Shown piece by piece: positions 57,302-64,000 of a stretch of 64,000 nt of DNA. This stretch comes from Azolla caroliniana. Lineage: Eukaryota; Polypodiophyta. The stretch covers positions 19,654,001-19,718,000 of the forward strand of contig JBHGNT010000003.1 of the NCBI GenBank assembly GCA_043228905.1, written 5' to 3'. The notes beneath the pieces were generated by a model, which was not told the DNA's origin, did not search any database, and was given only the letters and a program-made list of their open reading frames with translations. The position numbers and the translations under genes are program-made. Every line of letters begins with the position of its first letter. Position 1 is the stretch's first letter.

Positions 57302-60300
57302 CTCCCCCTCAAGCTCAAGTTGGGGCTCTTCCGGATCTTCCGGATCACCGCTCCGGTTTCTCCTGGCTCCACGCCTCGCTCGCGCTCCTCGGCCTGTTCG
57401 ACTCCGTGCGCTTCAACCCTTCCGGTCAGCTTGTCTGCTCCCACGGCCCTTCACAGCTCCCTTGATGTCGCGGTGTTTGCACTTCTCCTGCTGCCTTCTT
57501 TTCCGCTTGGCCCTCGGTTGATTCAGTGTATCCGAATCAAATATCCCAACCGACTCGACTACGTCCGATCGATTTTCGCTCTCGTCTGAGTTGGTTGTCT
57601 CCAACTCGTCTTCTGTCTTCTCGCCCTTGACGGCGTCATCTCCCCCATGCGTGGTTGGCTTCGGCTCTTTCTTTCGGCTGCTCCCCTTATGTCCTCTTTT
57701 GGACTCTTCCGTGGATCCGCCCTCGGCTTCATCATCCGACTCGGCGTTATGGTCTTCTCTCCCCCTTCCATGGTTATTCGGGACATCTCTTCCCCTCAAG
57801 TTCGGCACGTCGAGGTGACGCAACCCAAGCGCATCCGAGAATTGCCGCAAATTGCCCAGACCAAGAGGCTTGGTGAAAATGTCGGCGGTTTGCCGACCCG
57901 TCGGAACATACTGAAGTTCGACTTCACCAGAAAGGACACGCTCACGGACAAAATGGTAGTGCACCTCAATGTGCTTGGTCCGTGCGTGGAAAACAGGGTT
58001 CTTCGCGAGCTAGATGTTGCTGAGGTTGTCGCAGTAGATCGTCGTCGGATCGGACGCCTCCTCTTGCAAGTCCTTAAGTAGCCGCTTCAACCATATGGCT
58101 TCACATCTCGCGACAGCCACTCCTCGGTACTCAGCTTCGGTGCTCGACAGTGCAACTGTCGGCTGCTTCTTGCTACTCCACGCGATCGCAGCACTCCCAA
58201 GAGAGAACGCGTATCCGGACATGGATCGGCGATCGGCGGCGTTGCCTGCCCAATCAGCATCGGTGTTGCCGACCAACTGCGAGGTTGTACTGGTCCGATA
58301 TAGCAATCCCCGGTCCTTAGTGCCGCTTACGTACCATAGTACGCGTTGCGCACACTGAAGGTGCTCCTCGGTAGGTCGCGCCATGAACTGACTGATCACC
58401 CCGACCAGATAACTGAGATCGAGTCGGGTGATTGTTAAGTAGATAAGGCTTCCAACAATTTGTCGGAACCTCGTCGGGTTGCATACCTTTCCGGAATTGT
58501 GGCAAAGCTGGACAGTTCTATCCAGAGGAGTCGAGACGGACTTACAGTCGGCCATCCCGCATTTGAAGAGCATACTCAGCACATAATGGCGTTGGTTGAT
58601 CAATATGCCTTCGGGGGTACGGATCACTTTGATCCCGAGGAAGTAATGAAGATCCCCCAGATCCTTCATGTCGAACGATGCCGCAAGTTGGAGCTTCACG
58701 CGGTCGATTTCACCTAGGTCGGCGCCGATGATGGCCAAGTCATCAACATATAGTAAAATACTGACCGGACTGAGTCGACCTTTCCGGATGAACAGGGAAG
58801 AGTTCAATTTTGACGTTGCAAAGCCCATCCGACGCAATTGCTGCGTGATCTTCATGTTCCAGGCATGCTGGGCTTGCTTCAGTCCGTAAAGGGACTTCTT
58901 CAATCGGCACATTGCCGACGTGTTCGTTCCGGAGTGAAATCCAGGGGGTTGTACCATGTACACCTGTTCCTCAAGCTCACCTTGGAGGAACATATTCTTT
59001 ACATCCATCTGATGTAAGTGTCACCCCTTTGTCGCAGCTACCGCGAGCAAACATCTCATCGTAGTCGATGCCGTGTTTCTGCGCGTAGCCTTTCGCCACT
59101 AACCGGGCCTTGTATCGGTTGATCGAGCCGTCGGTGTTGTACTTGACTTTGTACACCCACCTACATCCGATTGGCTTCACACCCGTTGGTGCGTCAACTA
59201 GGTACCGGGTCTCGTTTCCCGCCAATGCATGCATCTCTTCCTCCATCGCGGCGCGCCAATTCGCGTCCTTAGCCGCTTCTACGTAGCTCTCCGGCTCACG
59301 CACTTCCGCTACACGGGTCATGTACGCATAATGATGCGCCATGTAGTCGTTGTATCCGAACCGCACAACTGGGTTCTTCTGGCGGGTAGATCGGCGTAAT
59401 CGGTCATTAGCCGATGTCGAGGTCTTCTCGGCCCACACGGACTTCTCTCTTGAAGACCCGTCAGCGCTTCCCTCAGAGTCGGACTCGTGTCGGTTTGACT
59501 CGTTCCTATCCATGCCAGAATCCGACACCTTCTTCTTCCCTTTCTCTTTGCGCGTAAGCCATCTCCTCGGCTTCCTGCGCGGGGAATGCACGGCTGAGTC
59601 TCCACTACTCGCTAGCTCTTCATCAGACTGGTCGAACCGACTCAGTCGTCCATTCGGTCCGCTTAACCGAAACGAAATCGGACTCTCTTTGTTGGTCCCG
59701 ATTTCAGGCTCATCCGGAGGCATCTCAGTCTCGCTGACGTCATCGTCAGAGCTCGGATTGGAGTTGAGATCCGGAGTCGGAGGCAAGTACCAGGACACGG
59801 ACTCATCAAACACAACGTCGCGGCTCACTCGCGCTTGTTTGGTGCGCGGGTTATAACTCTTATAACCCTTTTGCTCGTCCGAGTAACCGACTAAGATACA
59901 TTTCTCGGCCTTTGCGTCTAGCTCTCTCCGTTTCTCCTTCGGCATATGCACATACGCAATGCTACTGAAAACTCATAAGTGTCGCAAGTTCGGCTTTGTT
60001 CCAAAATATAGCTCGTGCGCCGACGCTTTGTCTCCGATCCAGTTCTGGATGTATACCGCGGTCCTTACCACCTCGGCCCAGTAGAACTTGGTCAAGCTTT
60101 TCTCCTCCAACATTGCTCGTGCCGCTTCCACAACTGACTGATTTTTCCTCTCGGCCATGTCGTTTTACTCTGGCATGTATCTACAACTGAATTCGCGCCG
60201 AATTCCCATCTGTTGTAGATAGCTGTTGAATTGACCGGAAAAGTACTCTTTTCCGCCATCCGACCGCAAGCACTTGATCTTTCTTCCTGTTTCCGTTTCC

Positions 60301-62048
60301 ACGAACCCTTTGAGGTCCCGGAAGCAGTCGAAGACTTCGCTCTTCCTCTCAATGAGGTAGATCCACGTGTGCCGCGTGTAGTCGTCGATGAAGGAGACGA
60401 AATATCGGCTCCTGCCAAGACTAACGTTTTGTGTCGGCCCCCACACATCGGAGTGTATCAAGTCGAACTCGTTCCGGCTCCGGTTACGCTCGTTGGGGAA
60501 GGGAATTCGGTGTTGCTTCCCAAGCTAGCAGGCTTCACAAATTTGTGCCTTTCGGCCACCAAATTTGGGCAATCCGAACACCACCTGTTTCGATTGCAGG
60601 TCCTGAAGCCGTTGGTAATTGACGTGGCCTATCCACTTGTGCCATAAGTCGATGTCCGACTCGACTCCCTCCGCGAACATTGTGGTGCCACCGTCAGTAG
60701 AGTCGACAATGAACATCCTCCCGTGTCTGCGCCTTTGCGCAATAACTCGGTCTTCTTCCTCAATGAAGCACCCGAGATGCATGAACCGGACTTGGATCCC
60801 CTGGTCGACGATCTGCCCGACCGACACCAGATTCTTCGTGATTGTTGGGACGTGTAGCACGTTCATAAGTTTCCCTTTCTGTCCGACATGGCTCAAGGGA
60901 ACTTCACCAACATTTGCGATCGGATGCGGAGTGTCGTCTCTGGTTGCGACTACTCCTGGTTGCGTCGGTTTCTCAAGGTATGAGAACCACTCCTCGTGGC
61001 ACGTCATGTGGTTTGACGCGCCGGAGTCGACGTACCACACCTCCTTTGACTTTGGGGTGAACTTCTTCATTGAGTTTGCTTCATGTCTCATCACGAAGAC
61101 TGACCCTTTTCCGGCTTCTCCAGATCCTTCGGCGTAGTGCAATCGTTGCCGATTTCCTTTGTCGATCTGTCTGGAACCTGTTCCGGACCTGGTTCTCTCC
61201 AAATCGGCACGCTTTTTCCAACACTCGCTCTCCCTGTGGCCTTTCTTGCCACAGTACCAGCATTCCACGGTGGATTTCCCTTGCCGGTTCTCGTCGCCTC
61301 GATTCCCCCTGTTTCCGGAGGGTCCGGAATTGCTGTCGGCATCACTTCGGTGCCTTCTTCCTTGATCCCGTCGGCCGCCTCCATTGCGTACCGACTCGCC
61401 TCATCCGCCATGACCACGGGGCCTATTTCTCTCCATGTACAGCATCTTGTTGTCGGTATGCGTGCTTGTTGACGCACCAGCGTGGTTCTCCTCTATAAGG
61501 ACCATCGACCGTAAGTCGAAAAACGACAGCGTATTCTCCCATGTACACACAGCAGTTCGGAACGCTCCGAACTTTGACGCCAAACCCCCAAGACAGACAT
61601 GGACCATCTCTCTTTCCTCGATGTTCACATCGATGGAAGCTAAGGAGTCGCATATGTCCTTGATCTTCGAGGTATAGTCAGCCGCCAACAAAACGCGTTG
61701 TCCTAGGTTGCTTGACTCTTGTTGGAGCTGAAGCTTCCTGGCTGTGGTGCTCGCGGCGAAGATCTTCTTCAGATTTTCCCACGCACCCTTCGGCGTTTTT
61801 GCATCCCAAACGTAGCTTAATAGTTGTTTGCCCACACAAGACGCGAAACAGTACAACACTCTGCTCGCCGATTGTTCCCACGCCGGGAAGTTTTTGTGTG
61901 TCGAATCGGGTGCTATGTCATTTGCTCCATCGATATAGCTCCAGTAACCGTGTCTGAGCAGGTACTGGTGCATCTTGTAAGACCAAGACGCGTAGTTGTT
62001 TCTATCGAGCTTCTCCGTCAGAAGCGAGCTAGCCATGCCTCTATCCAT
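57296..62048 (-). pseudogene. Copia C gag-pol polyprotein with charged tail, disrupted
   Basis: Start ATG 62048 (MDRGMASSLL). Gag with zinc knuckle CWYCGKKGHRESEC near 61250; protease VDSGASNHMT near 61020; integrase WHKWIGHVNYQRLQ near 60610-60650 and SDGGKEYFSGQF near 60245; [13 protein letters not shown] near 59000 and YVDDLAIIG near 58740; RNase H LSSTEAEYRG near 58140. The tail (LRGR, HNAESDDEAEGGSTEESK, RAKRKRRQQEK, GRGARARRG) ends LELEGEC. Disruptions: TGA near 61401, TAG 60525, TAA near 60160, TGA near 59973, a deletion of about 45 bp with frameshift near 59035, TAG 58010, TGA near 57413. Not autonomous. Confidence 0.9.
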
Positions 62049-62131
62049 CGGTTTTGCCTGTTCTTCTTGGTTGGTTTCTCTTTCAAGCTATGTCGGCTGC
62101 AGAGGTTCTCAACCCTCGCGCTCTGATACCA

Positions 62132-62570
62132 TGTAAAAGATTATGTGCGGAAGCAATAGAAAACCAAACACACAGAAAATACGCAGGTTTAATGGAGAGC
62201 TTGAGTATACACAGTACGCGGGAGAGATAGAGAGAGAACACACAAAAAACTCAATTCAAAAAATACTAACTCTCTGTACATACATCGTGCTCAGTGAGCA
62301 CCTTTTATACAAGCCCTGACAATCGGGCTCACACAAGTACTGACAGTACTTGACTACTCATAAATGAGCCTCGACACTTACTCCTAAAACCATTCCTTAT
62401 GAGGAATATCTCTCTAACGGCCTTTCGGTTTATGCTCGATACGGCCTCTCGTTACGCACCGGTTTGTGTATCAATTTTACGCACCGGTCCGGCCTAACCA
62501 ATCGGTCCCAACCGATCCAGTGCTCGGCTTGCTCAGCCGATCCGGCCGATGTTGAGCTTGTCTCTCAACA
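62132..62570 (-). repeat. 5' LTR of copia C
   Basis: 439 bp, same length as its partner and differing by scattered point changes (for example CAGCCGATCCGG shared, GGTTTAGGCAC versus GGTTTATGCTC), consistent with a recent insertion. Confidence 0.93.
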
Positions 62571-63850
62571 AATAAGTATGCCCAACTCCTTCGGTATACG
62601 CTTGAGCCATACGGCTTCGCATGCGACGACTATCGCACCCCTGTATTTGGCTTCCATGCTCGACAGTGCGACTGTCGATTGCTTCTTACTGCTCCAAGAG
62701 ATCACTCCGCTACCAAGAGAGAAGACGAATCCGGATGTGGATCGTCTATCGGCTTTGTATCCTGCCCAGTTTGCGTCTGTGTACCCTTCGGGTCGAATGA
62801 TCGTATTCGACTTATACATAATGTTGTAATCCATCGTCTTGCTAACATACCAAAGTATCCACATAGCGCAATCCAGATGAAGATTTCGTGGATTTTGTAT
62901 AAATTGACTAAGCAGGCCGACCGAATAATTCAGGTCAGGTCGTGTGATGGTTAGATAAATTAAGCTACCGATCAGTTGACGATACTGAGTCGGCTCGTTC
63001 TCGGTCGTGCCAGAGTTAGCATCGATCTTGAAATTACGATCGAGAGGGGTAGACACTGGTTTGCACTCCGTCATTCCGAACTTGTAGAGTAAGTTGAAGA
63101 CGTTGTGCCGTTGTGATATCATTATTCCGACTGGTGTTCGAATTACTTCAATGCCTAGGAAGTAATGGAGCTCGTGCAGATCTTTCATTTCGAATCTACC
63201 GGAAAGAAGTGATTTGACCTTGTTAATCTCGGCTAGATCTTTTCCTCCGATGACCAAATCATCCGCGTAAAGGATGATGACAATCGGGCTATCCGACTCG
63301 TTTCAGATGTACAGAGAAGTATCTGATTTTCACATTTGAAATCCGATCTAATGAAGATACTGCGTGAACTACGACGGCCACACACGTGGTGCTTGTTTGA
63401 GGCCAGAGAGAGGCTTCTTGAGTCGGCACACGGCGTTCGGATGACTGCGCGATTCCAAACTGGGTGGTTGGATCATGTACACCTCTTCCAGTTCGCCTTG
63501 AAGAAAGGCGTTCTTGACGTCTATCTGGTGGAGGTGCCAACCTTTTGCTGACGCAATGGCAATTACGGTCCGCACAGTTGTCATCTCTGCCACCGGCGCA
63601 AAGGTCTCTTCGTAGTCGACGTCGTGCATTCGCGCGTATCCTTTCGCAACGAGCCGTGCTTTAAAGCGATTTACAGAACCATCAGCGTTATACTTCACCT
63701 TGTAGATCCATCTGCAACCTATCACCTTATTGTGCATTGATTGGGGAACGAGATCCCATGTCTTGTTCTTGGAGAGTGCTTGCATCTCCTCATTCATCGC
63801 TTCAACCCATCTGGGGTCCTTCATGGTGTCGCGAAGTTTCGTGCATGCGT
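62571..63850 (-). pseudogene. Copia D reverse transcriptase and RNase H 5' part
   Basis: Minus strand from about 63840: [61 protein letters not shown] run of stops follows near 63300-63390, then ILYADDLVIGG near 63235-63270, LHYFLGIEVIRTPVGI, and RNase H VALSSMEAKYRGAIV near 62640. The frame stops at element C (ELGIL) and resumes at 56862. Stops are more numerous than in A or C, so D is older than its guest. Confidence 0.88.
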
Positions 63851-64000
63851 GGAGAAAGGCGGGACCACGGGGATCTTGGACTAGGGAGTGACGGAGCGTA
63901 GGAAATCGTGCTTCACCATTTCCAGAGCATCCCAGAAGCACACCAGAAGCAACCGAAGGGAGAGAGAGAGAGTAGGCATGCAATATTGACTCTCGCACAC
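63851..64000. other. Sequence beyond recognisable copia D, window edge
   Basis: The frame of D continues open but no longer resembles copia pol (Pro/Arg/Ser-rich), so D is broken or invaded here. It includes a GA repeat near 63960-63971. Too short to assign. Confidence 0.35.

Larger units (their letters stand above)
56863..62570 (-). mobile_element. Copia element C, complete, inserted in copia D
   Basis: 5708-bp element on the minus strand of the same family as A. LTRs 56863-57301 and 62132-62570, both 439 bp and nearly identical, TG/CA ends. The primer site TGGTATCAGAGC (62131-62120) is perfect and the polypurine tract is at 57313-57302. It interrupts the RNase H frame of D. The flanks read TTATT and TTACC on the minus strand, so the target duplication is imperfect: it fits TTACC with two C-to-T changes on one side. 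Confidence 0.93.

Noticed and set aside
62571-62575. Perfect 5-bp target duplication for copia C
   Set aside because: The flanks differ at two of five positions; I report it only as imperfect.

Overview
The window looks like nuclear DNA of a flowering plant, or at least a seed plant. It has genes split by small GT-AG introns, plant-type families (LOG cytokinin enzyme, U-box cyclophilin PUB49/CYP65, a plant-specific membrane-anchored methyltransferase, a PLS-type PPR relic), AT-rich intergenic DNA, L1-like LINEs, and many Ty1/copia LTR elements primed by initiator tRNA-Met. The species cannot be named from sequence alone. A 100-base run of N at 49301-49400 is an assembly gap.

Layout. 1-1.7 kb: 3' part of a LOG-like gene (+), with a 31-bp exon. 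2.9-3.7 kb: relic of a LINE whose larger copy lies at 49.4-51.5 kb. 4.46-4.76 kb: 42-bp minisatellite. 5.7-11.3 kb: complete 11-exon PUB49-type gene (-), 590 codons, no disruption. 11.5-12.4 kb: tandem repeats. 12.8-15.4 kb: LTR and gag of a Ty3/gypsy-like element without recognisable pol. 16.1-21.9 kb: complete copia element A (-) with two LTRs and a 5-bp target duplication. 22.2-25.0 kb: LTR fragments and an L1 LINE relic. 25.3-26.7 kb: intact single-exon methyltransferase-like gene (-) with an altered SAM motif. 28.8-29.6 kb: PPR pseudogene. 33-38.5 kb: LINE relics, internally deleted copia element B, and a solo LTR nested in B's LTR. 38.5-49 kb: mostly unrecognised AT-rich DNA with a 56-aa basic ORF, a 137-bp tandem array and duplicated LINE debris. 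49.4-64 kb: dense nest of retroelements: LINE, a copia fragment flanked by inverted LTRs, gag relics, a 5S-rRNA-like segment, and copia element C inserted in the RNase H region of copia element D.

How it fits together. Only PUB49 and the methyltransferase-like gene are convincingly intact host genes; LOG is partly outside the window. The rest is retrotransposon turnover by nesting, internal deletion, solo-LTR formation and stop-codon decay. The most unusual signal is in the copia family A/B/C. A highly charged extension of about 165-180 codons follows RNase H, lies between two copies of the polypurine tract, and ends with a stop codon formed by the first bases of the 3' LTR.
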